Shown here piece by piece: positions 39,235-47,957 of a DNA stretch of 64,000 nucleotides. The position numbers were made by a program, and so were the translations under genes. The DNA is from Dactylosporangium siamense (lineage in GTDB: Bacteria; Actinomycetota; Actinomycetes; Mycobacteriales; Micromonosporaceae), in assembly GCF_016862795.1 (NCBI RefSeq), contig NZ_BONQ01000054.1:27613-91612 (forward strand), in the 5' to 3' direction. Every line of letters starts with the position of its first letter. Positions within the stretch are counted from its first letter, which is position 1. Under the pieces are notes generated by a model. The model saw nothing but the letters and a program-made list of their open reading frames with translations, did not search any database and was not told the origin of the DNA.

Positions 39235-39762
39235 ATGGCCTCCACTGTCCGGTGGAACGCAAACGGGGAAACGGACGTCTGCTCGGTGTACTCGTTGAGC
39301 GACGCCTACGGCCGGGTCGGCCTGTCCACCAGCTCGCTGAAAGGCTCCCTCGCCGGGAACGCGCCGAAGGCGATGCACTGCCTGGACGTCAACGGCACCA
39401 CGGACAAGGACGGCTGGTGGGACCGGCTGCAGGCGCTGACCCCGATCGACTGCGCGCAGCCGCACGAGGCCGAGTTCGTCGGCACCATCCAGGTGGGGGT
39501 CGGCAACGCCGGGCCGTTGCCCGACGACAAGGTGCTGCACGACTGGTCGAGCGACGCCTGCTGGGCCGCCGTGGCCAGGTTCGTCGGCCTGACCGATGCC
39601 CAGCTCGACTCCCGCCCCGAGATGGGCATCACCTGGGACCGCTTCGACAAGTTGCAATGGGAGTCCGGTGAGCGGCACCAGCGCTGCTTCGCCCTGCTGA
39701 GCCCGGGCAAGAAGGTCCGCGCCTCGATCAAGGGGCTGGGCAAGGGGGCGCTGCCGGTCTGA
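39235..39762 (+). pseudogene. Septum-formation family protein lacking its N-terminus
   Basis: 175 codons from ATG 39235; the frame is open further upstream only through the end of the GNAT gene. The visible part matches the C-terminal Septum_form domain of actinobacteria: a CLDVNG Cys, the hallmark IDCAQPHEAEFVG, WSSDACWAAV, and a final RHQRCFALL Cys. Members normally start with a membrane anchor or signal peptide, and the Cys residues form disulfides outside the cell; no such segment exists here. It is probably a remnant after a 5' deletion, but a cytosolic short form cannot be excluded. Confidence 0.55.
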
Positions 39763-39795
39763 CCGGTGCGCCCGGACGGGTCCGGGCGCACCGGT
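39762..39795. terminator. Bidirectional hairpin terminator
   Basis: Perfect 15-bp stem ACCGGTGCGCCCGGA / TCCGGGCGCACCGGT with a four-base loop, between the rightward septum-formation frame and the leftward GH43 gene that ends at 39802. Confidence 0.8.
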
Positions 39796-39801
39796 GCAGG
39801 A

Positions 39802-41295
39802 TCAGGAGGCGGGTTCCCCGGAGGGGACGGCGAGCTGCGTGCCGAGAGCGACCGGGACGCCGAAGTTCGGGGTGCCGTCGGCGTTCCAGGTGAACTTCTG
39901 GGCGCGGGTGCTGCGGTTCATGTCGCAGCCGCCGCTGGTGGAGCTGTTGGCGTGGTACACGATCCAGTCCTCGGTGCCGTCGGGCGACTTGAAGAAGCCG
40001 TTGTGGCCGGGGGCGTAGACCGAGTTGGCGTTGGAGCGCTGGAACACCGGGTTCGGGGACTTCACCCACGACGACGAGCTGAGCGGGTCGCCGCCGTTCC
40101 AGGTGAGCATGCCGAGCTTGTAGTCCGGGGTCGAGCAGTGGCTGGCGGAGTAGACGATGAAGGTCTTGCCGTTGCGCTGCAGGACCTCGGCGCCCTCGTT
40201 GACGGCGCCGCCGACCGTCTCCCAGCTGTAGGTGGGCGTGGACAGGATGCGGCGGGTGCCGCTGGCCGTCCACGGATTCGACAGCGGCCGGATGAACATC
40301 GGCTGGGAGCCGTTGTAGAAGGTGCCGAGCAGGTACAGCTGGCCGTTGAGCTGCAGGATGCTCGGGTCGAGCTCCCAGGTGTTGTCAGCCGTCGGGTCGA
40401 GCAGGTCGGCCTTGAACGTGTAGGGGCCCATCGGGTCGAGTCCGGCACTCTCCAGGACGTGGATGCGTTGCGTGCCGAGGTTGTACGGCTCCTGTCCGGC
40501 CGTGTAGTAGAAGTACCACCGCTGCCCGTTGGGACCGTTGAGCAGGTGGAACTCCGGTGCCCACATGGTGCCCGCGCCGTTGGGCCGGGTCAGGTTGAAG
40601 ATGACCGTCTCCGGCGCGGTGGCCAGGCCGCCCAGGGTCGCGCTCTTGCGCATCGTGATGGTGCGGTTCCAGGTGGTCGACGCGAGGTAGTAGTAGCCGC
40701 TGTAGTAGGTGAGCCACGGGTCGGGGCCCTGCGGGTCGAGCGGGTTGGTGAACGTGCGGCCGGTAGGAGGCGTGGTGCCGCCGTTGAAGTTCGGCAGCCG
40801 CCACACCCGGTCCGACCCGGTCGAGCACGTCAGCTGCACGAGACCCGCGGATCCCGCGGTGATGCACTTGCCCGACTGGACACCCACGAGGTTGAAGGTG
40901 TTGGTGACGCCCGAAATCGTTACCGCTGACAGCCGGAACTGCTGGTTGGTCTGGCCGTTGCAGGTGTACTGGATGATCGTCGCGTTGTCCGCGGTGGAGC
41001 GGCCGGTCACGTCGACGCAGGAGCCCGACGTGAGCGTGTTGACGGTATAGGTGTCGGTGGTGTTCGCCACCGGCACGAACGTGAAGTTCTGGCTGGTGGC
41101 ACCGTTACAGGCGGCCTGGACCAGCTGCAGGACGTTGGTGGGCGCGCCGTTGGGAACGTTGGCGCACTGGCTGCTGGAGCGGTTGACGACGGTGCTGGTG
41201 AAGGTGACGGGTGCGGCCGAGGCCGCCGGTGGGGCGAGGATCGGTACGCCCACCGCGACGAGCAGGGCGAGCACGACGTGTCGATGCAGCATCAA
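39802..41295 (-). CDS. Secreted GH43 alpha-L-arabinofuranosidase-type enzyme with ricin-type lectin domain
   Basis: 497 residues (ATG 41295 or 41292). Signal peptide to about residue 28. Residues 35-168 are a diverged ricin-type trefoil; the catalytic GH43 propeller follows, with base Asp192 (GPDPWLTYY), modulator Asp310 (WELDPSILQ) and acid Glu367 (VNEGAEVLQ). The order lectin-first, propeller-second and the insert sequence fit secreted arabinofuranosidases. It probably trims arabinose from arabinan, arabinoxylan or arabinogalactan. It follows the secreted GH127 gene by six bases and must be co-transcribed with it. Confidence 0.87.
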   Translation of the reverse strand: MMLHRHVVLALLVAVGVPILAPPAASAAPVTFTSTVVNRSSSQCANVPNGAPTNVLQLVQAACNGATSQNFTFVPVANTTDTYTVNTLTSGSCVDVTGRSTADNATIIQYTCNGQTNQQFRLSAVTISGVTNTFNLVGVQSGKCITAGSAGLVQLTCSTGSDRVWRLPNFNGGTTPPTGRTFTNPLDPQGPDPWLTYYSGYYYLASTTWNRTITMRKSATLGGLATAPETVIFNLTRPNGAGTMWAPEFHLLNGPNGQRWYFYYTAGQEPYNLGTQRIHVLESAGLDPMGPYTFKADLLDPTADNTWELDPSILQLNGQLYLLGTFYNGSQPMFIRPLSNPWTASGTRRILSTPTYSWETVGGAVNEGAEVLQRNGKTFIVYSASHCSTPDYKLGMLTWNGGDPLSSSSWVKSPNPVFQRSNANSVYAPGHNGFFKSPDGTEDWIVYHANSSTSGGCDMNRSTRAQKFTWNADGTPNFGVPVALGTQLAVPSGEPAS

Positions 41296-41301
41296 AACCC
41301 C

Positions 41302-43758
41302 TCAGGTCCCGTTGGAGGCGAAGTCCGCGACCTCGGTGGCGGTCAACGCGCGGCTGTAGATGCGGAGGCTGTCGACCGCCCCGTCGAGGTACGGGTCGGC
41401 GTACTGGGACCGGCCGACCCAGTTCTGGGTGGTGGAGCCCAGGTTGGCCGGGCTGGTCGTCAGTGCGGTGTTGCGGGCGACCTCGGCGCCGTTGACGTAG
41501 AGCACGCCGAGGTTGCCGTTGCGGGTGACCGCGACGTGCGTCCACGCCCCGGCGGGCAGGGCCGCGGGGGCGTCGATGCGCTGTTCGCCGCCGGCCCCGG
41601 TGGCGGTGATGGCGAAGCGGGCCGTGCCGGAACCGGATCGCGCCGTGAGGAACATGTTGACGCCGGTACCACTGCCGAAATCGAAGACGCGGGCCCAGTT
41701 CGCGAGCACGTCCACCCGCACCCACAGGGCGATGGAGAAGTTCGTGGCGCCGGCCAGGATGCCCGCCGGCAACGCCACGTAACCGTTTGAGCCGTTGAGG
41801 TTCACCGCGCTGCCGGTGCGGCCGGTGACGTAGGTGCCGTTGACGACCGTGGCGGTGCGGCCGTTGCCGGTGGCGTCGTTGCCGTTGCCGTCGAACAGGT
41901 ACTGCGCGACGAACAGCGGCAGCGGCGGGGTGCTGTTGACCGACCAGTAGACGCTGTAGCGCTGGCCGTGCACCTTGTAGAACGGCTGGAGGGTCACTCC
42001 GCCGGCCGTGTACTGCAGCGGGGTCGACGTCGCGGTCAGCGACGACGGGTTCAGCACCGGCAGGGCGCTGAGGTTGCTGGTGCCGAACAGTCCACCGAGG
42101 ACGATCGGGCCGACCTTCACCGCCTGGACGCTGCTGTTGTCGTTGGTCGCCTCGCGGGTCAACGCCATCGGCAGGGTCACGTCGACGACGTCGCCGGAGG
42201 CCCAGGTGCGGTTGATCGTGGCGAACGTGCCCGGCGCCGGACTCACGAAAACGGTGCCGTTGACGCGGACCGTCGCCGAAGAAGCCCACGACGGGATGCG
42301 CACCTTCACGGTGAACGTGCCGGAGCCGGTGACCGTCAGCTTCGTCGCGGCGGCCTCCGGGAACCCGGTCTCCTGCCGGATCGTGACGCCGCGCGCGGAC
42401 CAGGTCAGCACCGACGGGATGAACAGGTTGACGTAGAGGGTGCCGGCGCCGTCGTGGAAGTAGATGCTGTCGCCGAACTTGGTGCTGCTCTCCATGCCGG
42501 TGCCGTGGCAGCAGACGAAACTGTTGTAGTCGTTGCTGTAGGTCTTGATGCCGCCGGCCCGCAGCGGCACGTAGTAGCACTGGAAGCCGTGCGCGGAGTT
42601 CGGGTCCTGCGAGGCCAGGATGTGGTTGTAGAGCGCCTTCTCGTAGTAGTCGAGGTAGTCCACCCTGGACGGGTCGGTGAAGAACAGCTGCCGGGTCAGC
42701 TTCAGCATGTTGTGGGAGTTGCAGCACTCGGCGGTGGTGTCGGACAGTTCGCTGGCGATGCGGTCCGGTGCCTTGAAGTACTCGCCGTTGGAGTTGCCGC
42801 CGATGGCGTACGTGTGCCGCCGGGTCACGATGTCCCAGAAGTTGACGGCGATGTCGCGATACCGGGTGGTGCCGGTCGCGTGGTATTCGCGGATCGCGCC
42901 GATGACCTTCGGGATCTGGGTGTTGGCGTGGTAGTTGTTCAGGTTGTCGGTGTTCGCGGCCAGGGGGTCGAAGATCTCGGCGTGGTCGAACTGCTGCGCC
43001 GCGGCCAGGTGCGCGGCGTTGCCGGTCAGCTGGTAGAGGTTGGTGAGGACCTCGTTCATCCCGCCGAACTCGGTGTCGAGCATGTTCTGCCGTTGGGTCT
43101 GGGTCAGCCGGTCGTTGCGGAACTTGACCCACGCGGCCATGCCGGTGAGCACGGTCAGCGCCTGGGCGTTGCCGGCCAGCAGGTGCATGTCGAGCAGGCC
43201 GGCGAAGAGCTTGTGCAGCGTGTAGTAGGGCGCCCACACCGCCTGGCGGGCCTCGACCCGGTCGATGAAACTTTCCGGGAAGGCGCTGAGGTAGCCGGTG
43301 TTGTAGCCTGCGGTGACGGCCCGGGACTGGCACTGGGCGAGGACGGTGACGAGCTGGTCGCCCTTGGTCTTGAAGGCGGTGTTGCCGGTGCTGGCGTAGG
43401 CCTGGGCGAGCGCGGACAGGATGTGCCCGGTGGAGTGCCCGCGCAGCTCGGTGGTCGGGGACTCCCAGCCGCCGCAGGGGGTGGCGGACGAGGCCAGGCC
43501 CACGTTGAGGCGGAACGTGTGCAGCAGCCGGTCGTTGTCCAGGAACAGCAGGTAGGAGTGGATGCGCCCGGCGGCGGCGCTGAACGGGCTGCTGAGCAGT
43601 TGCACCGCGGCGAGCGGGAACGCGTAGGCGGAGACGCCGGCATCGGGCCGCGCTGCTGCGGCCGGCTCGGCCATGAAGAGCGGCGACGCTGCAGAAAAAG
43701 CGCCGGCGACGGCGGTGGTCCGCAGCACGGTGCGGCGGGTCACCGGTGGTGAGGACAT
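41302..43758 (-). CDS. Secreted GH127 beta-L-arabinofuranosidase with LamG-type domain
   Basis: 818 residues, AGGAGG upstream. The N-terminus is a Tat signal (TRRTVLRTT, then a hydrophobic stretch and AAAA). The GH127 (formerly DUF1680) barrel spans about 45-600: Glu344 and Cys346 in TAECCNSHNM, and Cys416/Cys417 in FVCCHGTGM, correspond to the Zn-thiolate site and cysteine nucleophile known from HypBA1. From about residue 633 a LamG/concanavalin-like module follows (LFDGNGNDATGNGR, FSIALWVRV). GH127 enzymes remove beta-L-arabinofuranosyl units. Secretion is notable because the characterised HypBA1 acts inside the cell. Confidence 0.88.
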   Translation of the reverse strand: MSSPPVTRRTVLRTTAVAGAFSAASPLFMAEPAAAARPDAGVSAYAFPLAAVQLLSSPFSAAAGRIHSYLLFLDNDRLLHTFRLNVGLASSATPCGGWESPTTELRGHSTGHILSALAQAYASTGNTAFKTKGDQLVTVLAQCQSRAVTAGYNTGYLSAFPESFIDRVEARQAVWAPYYTLHKLFAGLLDMHLLAGNAQALTVLTGMAAWVKFRNDRLTQTQRQNMLDTEFGGMNEVLTNLYQLTGNAAHLAAAQQFDHAEIFDPLAANTDNLNNYHANTQIPKVIGAIREYHATGTTRYRDIAVNFWDIVTRRHTYAIGGNSNGEYFKAPDRIASELSDTTAECCNSHNMLKLTRQLFFTDPSRVDYLDYYEKALYNHILASQDPNSAHGFQCYYVPLRAGGIKTYSNDYNSFVCCHGTGMESSTKFGDSIYFHDGAGTLYVNLFIPSVLTWSARGVTIRQETGFPEAAATKLTVTGSGTFTVKVRIPSWASSATVRVNGTVFVSPAPGTFATINRTWASGDVVDVTLPMALTREATNDNSSVQAVKVGPIVLGGLFGTSNLSALPVLNPSSLTATSTPLQYTAGGVTLQPFYKVHGQRYSVYWSVNSTPPLPLFVAQYLFDGNGNDATGNGRTATVVNGTYVTGRTGSAVNLNGSNGYVALPAGILAGATNFSIALWVRVDVLANWARVFDFGSGTGVNMFLTARSGSGTARFAITATGAGGEQRIDAPAALPAGAWTHVAVTRNGNLGVLYVNGAEVARNTALTTSPANLGSTTQNWVGRSQYADPYLDGAVDSLRIYSRALTATEVADFASNGT

Positions 43759-43803
43759 GGTGCCTCCTGAGGGCAGTCGGGGTATCGGAGGTGCAGGGTG
43801 TCC

Positions 43804-43830
43804 GCGGACCGTCCCAGGTGGACGGTCCGC
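43804..43830. terminator. Hairpin between importer genes and secreted hydrolases
   Basis: Perfect 11-bp stem GCGGACCGTCC / GGACGGTCCGC with a five-base loop, 18 bases after the permease stop and 46 bases before the secreted GH127 start. It probably ends or reduces readthrough, separating the two groups. Confidence 0.65.
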
Positions 43831-43847
43831 TCAGGTGGAACCGACGT

Positions 43848-44645
43848 TCAGCCGCGCAGCGCGCCCGACATGAAGCCCCGGACGTAGCTGCGTTGCAGGA
43901 CCAGGAAGAGCAGCAGGCAGGGCACCGCCATGAACGTGACGCCGGCCTCGAGCGCCGCGTAGTCGATCGCGCCGAACGAGGCGGTGCGCATGTTGACCAC
44001 GGCGAGCATGACGGTGAACTTGGACGTGGAGTTGAGCAGGATCAGCGGGGCGAAGAACTCGCTCCACGAGGTGAGGAAGGCGAACAGCCCGACGGTGATC
44101 AGACCGGGTCGCACGGCGTGCAGCATGATGCGGGTGAGCGCGCCGAAGCTGGTGCACCCGTCGATGAGCGCGGACTCCTCCAGCTCCTTCGGGATCGCCT
44201 CGAACGCGTTGCGCATCATGAAGATCGAGAACGGCAGCTGGAACATGATGAGCACCAGGCTGAGCCCGAGCAGCGAGTCCTGCAGGCCGATCCACTCCAG
44301 CAGCACGTAGAGGGCGATGAGGATGGTCGCGTAGGGCACCATCAGGATCGCGAGGGTGAGCAGGAACAGGGCGTTCTTGCCGGGGAACGTGAACCGGCCG
44401 AAGGCGTAGCCGCCCAGGGTGGCGACCAGCAGCGTGCCACCGACGGTGAGCGCGCACACGGTGAGACTGTTGACGACGTGCTCGACGCGGATGCCGTTGT
44501 CGGAGGTGAACAGCCGCCGGTAGTTCTCCAGGCCGAAGCCGGTCGGGGTGCGCGTCGACGCCCAGGCGCTCCACAGCAGCGGGAACAGGAACAGGATGGC
44601 GAGGGCGGCGCCGGTCACGCCGAACGCCGTTGAACGCAGCTTCAC
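43848..44645 (-). CDS. Carbohydrate ABC transporter permease (MalG-type)
   Basis: 265 residues with six predicted helices. The coupling loop reads ELEESALIDGCTSFGAL, a variant EAA motif. It starts nine bases after the partner permease stop. Together the two form the membrane channel for the sugar captured by the lipoprotein encoded at 45.6-46.9 kb. No ATPase lies in the operon. Confidence 0.92.
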   Translation of the reverse strand: MKLRSTAFGVTGAALAILFLFPLLWSAWASTRTPTGFGLENYRRLFTSDNGIRVEHVVNSLTVCALTVGGTLLVATLGGYAFGRFTFPGKNALFLLTLAILMVPYATILIALYVLLEWIGLQDSLLGLSLVLIMFQLPFSIFMMRNAFEAIPKELEESALIDGCTSFGALTRIMLHAVRPGLITVGLFAFLTSWSEFFAPLILLNSTSKFTVMLAVVNMRTASFGAIDYAALEAGVTFMAVPCLLLFLVLQRSYVRGFMSGALRG

Positions 44646-44654
44646 GGTGAACTC

Positions 44655-45572
44655 CTACTGCGATCGGCGGCGCAGCACGCCGAGCTGGATGGCGTTGAAC
44701 ACGACGAGCACCCCGAGCAGGACCACCGAGATGGCCGCCGCGGAGCCGAGGTCCAGCTCGATGAAGGCCTCCCGGTAGATGACCATCACCAGCGACGTGG
44801 TGCTGTTGTCGGGACCGCCGCGGGTGAGGATCCAGAACTGGTCGAAGGCGAGCAGCGACCCGGTGATCATGAGGGTCAGCACGAGCGCGATGGTCGGGCG
44901 CATGAGCGGCACCGTGATCCGGCGGAAGATCTGGAAGCGGGTCGCCCCGTCCAGCCGGGCCGCCTCGTACACGTCCAGCGGGATCGCCTGCAGGCCGGTG
45001 AGCAGGATCAGCATGTTGAACCCGGCGAAGCGCCACAGCACCAGCACGACCGCGGACCCCAGCGCCGTGTTCGGGCTGCCGCTGGTCCAGGACACGTAGG
45101 CGTCCCCGGCCAGCAGGTCGTTCACCGGGCCGATCTCGTCGCTGAGCAGGCCGAGAAACAGCAGCGACGCGCTGGCGAAGCCGACCGCGGCCGGCAGGAA
45201 GAACGCGGTGCGCAGCAGCCCGACCCCGCGCCGGCGGTGCTGGACCATGAGCGCCAGCCCGAAGGACAGCGCGAACAGCAGCACCGTCACCACGACCGTG
45301 TACTTCAGGGTGAACCACACGGCGGTGCGCAGCAGCTCGTCGTCGCCGAGCCCGGCGTAGTTCTCCGGGGCGTTCAGCGTCGGCGCGCCGAGCAGCGGCC
45401 AGTGGTGCAGGGACATCCACACGACCAGCCCGAGCGGCACGACGAAGAACATGCCCACCACGAACGCGGTCGGCGCGGCGTAGAGGGCGCCGATCCACTG
45501 CTTGTTGCGTTTCCTTCGCGGTGGCGCCGACGGCAGGACCGTCGGTCGCGCTGGCGCCAGCAACGTCATCAT
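44655..45572 (-). CDS. Carbohydrate ABC transporter permease (MalF-type)
   Basis: 305 residues, six predicted helices after a basic N-terminus (PPRRKRNKQW). Coupling motif DVYEAARLDGATRFQIF. GGAGAG lies immediately before the start. It is separated from the solute-binding protein gene by a 47-base gap that holds a 12-bp hairpin, likely tuning permease output below that of the binding protein. Confidence 0.92.
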   Translation of the reverse strand: MMTLLAPARPTVLPSAPPRRKRNKQWIGALYAAPTAFVVGMFFVVPLGLVVWMSLHHWPLLGAPTLNAPENYAGLGDDELLRTAVWFTLKYTVVVTVLLFALSFGLALMVQHRRRGVGLLRTAFFLPAAVGFASASLLFLGLLSDEIGPVNDLLAGDAYVSWTSGSPNTALGSAVVLVLWRFAGFNMLILLTGLQAIPLDVYEAARLDGATRFQIFRRITVPLMRPTIALVLTLMITGSLLAFDQFWILTRGGPDNSTTSLVMVIYREAFIELDLGSAAAISVVLLGVLVVFNAIQLGVLRRRSQ

Positions 45573-45585
45573 CTCTCCGTTGGTT

Positions 45586-45613
45586 GGCCTGCCCCTGCTG
45601 CCAGGGGCAGGCC
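45586..45613. promoter_or_regulatory. Intercistronic hairpin between binding protein and permease genes
   Basis: Perfect 12-bp stem GGCCTGCCCCTG / CAGGGGCAGGCC, loop CTGC, directly after the binding-protein stop. Such hairpins usually protect the upstream message or partly terminate, giving more binding protein than permease. Confidence 0.6.
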
Positions 45614-45619
45614 GAGGGG

Positions 45620-46888
45620 TTACTTCTTCAGGGAGGCGGTGAGGGCGGTGGCGCCGTCACCGAGGGACTTCTGCGCGTCGCCGAACAACGCACCACGGAA
45701 CGCGGTGTTCCACGGGCTCTGCGGGTCGTTGTAGGTGGCGTTGAAGTTCTTCGCGTACGGCGTCTTGCCCTTGCCCATCAGGTTGTTGATGGTGACGACC
45801 CGCGGGTCGGCCGAGGAGTACTTGTTCGAGGCGAGGTCGGTGCGCGTCGGCACGCCCTTGCCCTTCGCCACGACCTCGACCTGGGCCTCGTCGCCGAGGG
45901 TCCAGGCCAGGAAGTCCCAGGCCTGCGCGGCGTGCTTGCTGGTCGCGCCGATGCCGATCGAGTCGCCGCCCACGAACGTCGACTCGCCCCCGTTGATGCC
46001 GCTGATCGGTGCGATGCCGACCTTGAACGCGGCCTTCTCCTCGATGATGCCGAGCCACGCCGACGGCGCCGGGGCGATGCCGATCTTGCCGCTCTGCAGC
46101 GCGCCGAGCCAGGTCGGGCCGGCCTCGTCCTTGGACGCCGGCGCCGCGACGCCCTCGTCATAGAGCTTGCGGTACAGCGCGAAGACCTCCGCCATCTCCT
46201 TCGAGTCGATCGTGGAGGCGGTGCCGTCGGCGTTCATCACGTCGCCGCCCGCGGCCCACACCGACGGCCACAGGGTGAAGACGTTGCAGCCGCCGCAGTT
46301 GCCGCCGAAGTAGGTGCCGTTGATGTCGCCGCCGAGCTTGTCGACGGCGCGGGCGGCGGCGGCGAACTCGGTCAGCGTCTTCGGCGGCTTCTCCGGGTCG
46401 AGGCCCGCCTTGGTGAACAGGTCCTTGTTGTAGAGCATCACCGACATGTCGATGGTGTGCGGCACCGCGTAGTTCTTCTTGTTCCAGGTGCCGTTGCGCA
46501 CGTGCGCTGGGGCGACCTTGTCCTTGACCGGCAGCGCGTTGAACTTGTCGGTGATGTCCAGCCACAGGCCCTGCGAGGCGTACTGGGGTGCGAAGACGAC
46601 GTCGGAGGCGAACAGGTCCGGCAGTGCCTTGGCGCCGGCGGCGGAGGCGAGCTTCGCCGGGTACTCCTCGTTCGGGTATGCGGTGACTTGGACCTGGTTC
46701 TTGTGGGTGGCGTTGTAGGCGGCGGCGTAGGCCTTCGACACGGACTCGGTGGCGGCCCGGGTCCACATGGTGAGGGTGGCGCCGCTGTCCGCGGCCTCAC
46801 CGGTCGCCGCCGGCGACTCGTCCGATCCGCAGGCGCCGAGCGCCAGCAATAGGGTGGCGGCGACGGTGCCGCTCAGTAAACGGTTCAA
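45620..46888 (-). CDS. Sugar ABC transporter solute-binding lipoprotein
   Basis: 422 residues from a TTG at 46888, chosen because AGGAGG sits eight bases upstream and the product then starts as a clean lipoprotein signal (LLLALGAC, Cys20). A longer frame to 46927 would run through the operator. Mature part is a CUT1-type binding protein (TLTMWTRAATESV, LPDLFASDVVFAPQYA, SVMLYNKDLFTKAGL, FVGGDSIGIGATSKHAAQAWDFLAW). Likely ligand: arabinoside oligosaccharides, judged from the neighbouring GH127 and GH43 enzymes. Confidence 0.9.
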   Translation of the reverse strand: MNRLLSGTVAATLLLALGACGSDESPAATGEAADSGATLTMWTRAATESVSKAYAAAYNATHKNQVQVTAYPNEEYPAKLASAAGAKALPDLFASDVVFAPQYASQGLWLDITDKFNALPVKDKVAPAHVRNGTWNKKNYAVPHTIDMSVMLYNKDLFTKAGLDPEKPPKTLTEFAAAARAVDKLGGDINGTYFGGNCGGCNVFTLWPSVWAAGGDVMNADGTASTIDSKEMAEVFALYRKLYDEGVAAPASKDEAGPTWLGALQSGKIGIAPAPSAWLGIIEEKAAFKVGIAPISGINGGESTFVGGDSIGIGATSKHAAQAWDFLAWTLGDEAQVEVVAKGKGVPTRTDLASNKYSSADPRVVTINNLMGKGKTPYAKNFNATYNDPQSPWNTAFRGALFGDAQKSLGDGATALTASLKK

Positions 46889-46910
46889 GGTCTTCCTCCT
46901 CGACTCATTG

Positions 46911-46928
46911 TTTGTGAGCGCTATCAAA
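46911..46928. promoter_or_regulatory. LacI-type operator TTTGTGAGCGCTATCAAA
   Basis: Imperfect palindrome centred on GC|GC with 7 of 9 matching half-site positions, very like classical LacI-family operators. It covers the stop codon of the LacI gene and lies 23 bases upstream of the binding-protein start, so it can control the importer separately from the regulator. Confidence 0.6.
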
Positions 46929-47955
46929 AAGCAAGGGCGGAGGTGCTTTCACGCACGACGAGGTCGGGGGCGGACCGGTGTTGCCCGGTCTGCCGCACGC
47001 CCGCCGCGATCTGGGTGACGAGCAGGTGCATGCTGCGCCGGCCGAGCTCGGCGAAGTCCTGCCGGACGGTGGTCAGCGGGGGCTGCAGGTATGGCGCCTC
47101 CGGCATGTCGTCGAACCCGACGACGCTGACCGCGCCGGGCACGGCCCGCCCGGCCTCGTGCATGGCGCGCAGCACACCGATCGCCATCTGGTCGTTGCCG
47201 CAGAACACGGCGGTGACCGCCGGGTCCGCGGCGAGCGCGCGGCCGGCGGCGTAGCCGGACCGCGCGCTCCAGTCGCCGGGCAGCGCCCGTGGCACCGGCA
47301 GCCCGGCCGCCTCGAGCGCGGCCTGCCAGCCGGCCATCCGCTCGCGGGCCTCCGGCCACTCGGGCGGCCCGGCCACATGGTGCACGGTGCGGTGGCCGAG
47401 CGCGATCAGGTGCCGGGTGGCGAGCCCGGCGCCGGCGGCGTTGTCGACGGCGACCATCGGCACCTCGGGCATCGCGTGCACGTCGATGCCCATGCCGACG
47501 ATCGGGACGTGCGCCGGCACGTCCAGCAGCGAGCGGCCGAGCGCCGTCCAGGCCGCGGCGACCGGGGCGAGGGTGATGATCCCCTCGACCGCCTGTTCCC
47601 GCAGCCGGCGGATCGCTTCGGTGACGGAGGGCACGTTCAGCTCCCTGGCGCTCGCGATGCTGACGAAGTAGCCCGCTTCCCGGGCCGCGCGTTCGATGGC
47701 GTGGACCATGAACGACGGCCCGAACAGCGTGGTGTCGAAGGTGACCAGGCCGACGGTCTGCGACCGGTTGGTGGCGAGGGTCCTGGCCGCGACGTTGGGC
47801 TGGTAGTCCAGCGCCCGCATCGCCGCGAGGACCCTGGCCCGGGTCTCGGACCGGACGCTCGGGTGGTCGTTGACCACCCGGGACACGGTCTGGTGGGACA
47901 CCCCGGCGAGGTGGGCGACATCCCGCATCGCCGGGGGCCTTCGAACGGAGTGCAT
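46924..47955 (-). CDS. LacI-family transcriptional regulator (importer-linked)
   Basis: 343 residues. Helix-turn-helix MRDVAHLAGVSHQTVSRVV at residues 10-28 and hinge to about 65 (YQPNVAARTLATNRSQTVGLV), then the effector domain (GLATRHLIALGHRTVHHVAGP, VTAVFCGNDQMAIGVLRAM, VSVVGFDDMPEAPYLQPPLTTVRQD). It starts two bases after the stop of the 1102-residue hydrolase gene, so it is translated from the same message, and ends inside an operator facing the importer genes. Likely represses the importer in the absence of an arabinoside ligand. Confidence 0.9.
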   Translation of the reverse strand: MHSVRRPPAMRDVAHLAGVSHQTVSRVVNDHPSVRSETRARVLAAMRALDYQPNVAARTLATNRSQTVGLVTFDTTLFGPSFMVHAIERAAREAGYFVSIASARELNVPSVTEAIRRLREQAVEGIITLAPVAAAWTALGRSLLDVPAHVPIVGMGIDVHAMPEVPMVAVDNAAGAGLATRHLIALGHRTVHHVAGPPEWPEARERMAGWQAALEAAGLPVPRALPGDWSARSGYAAGRALAADPAVTAVFCGNDQMAIGVLRAMHEAGRAVPGAVSVVGFDDMPEAPYLQPPLTTVRQDFAELGRRSMHLLVTQIAAGVRQTGQHRSAPDLVVRESTSALAF

Positions 47956-47957
47956 AC

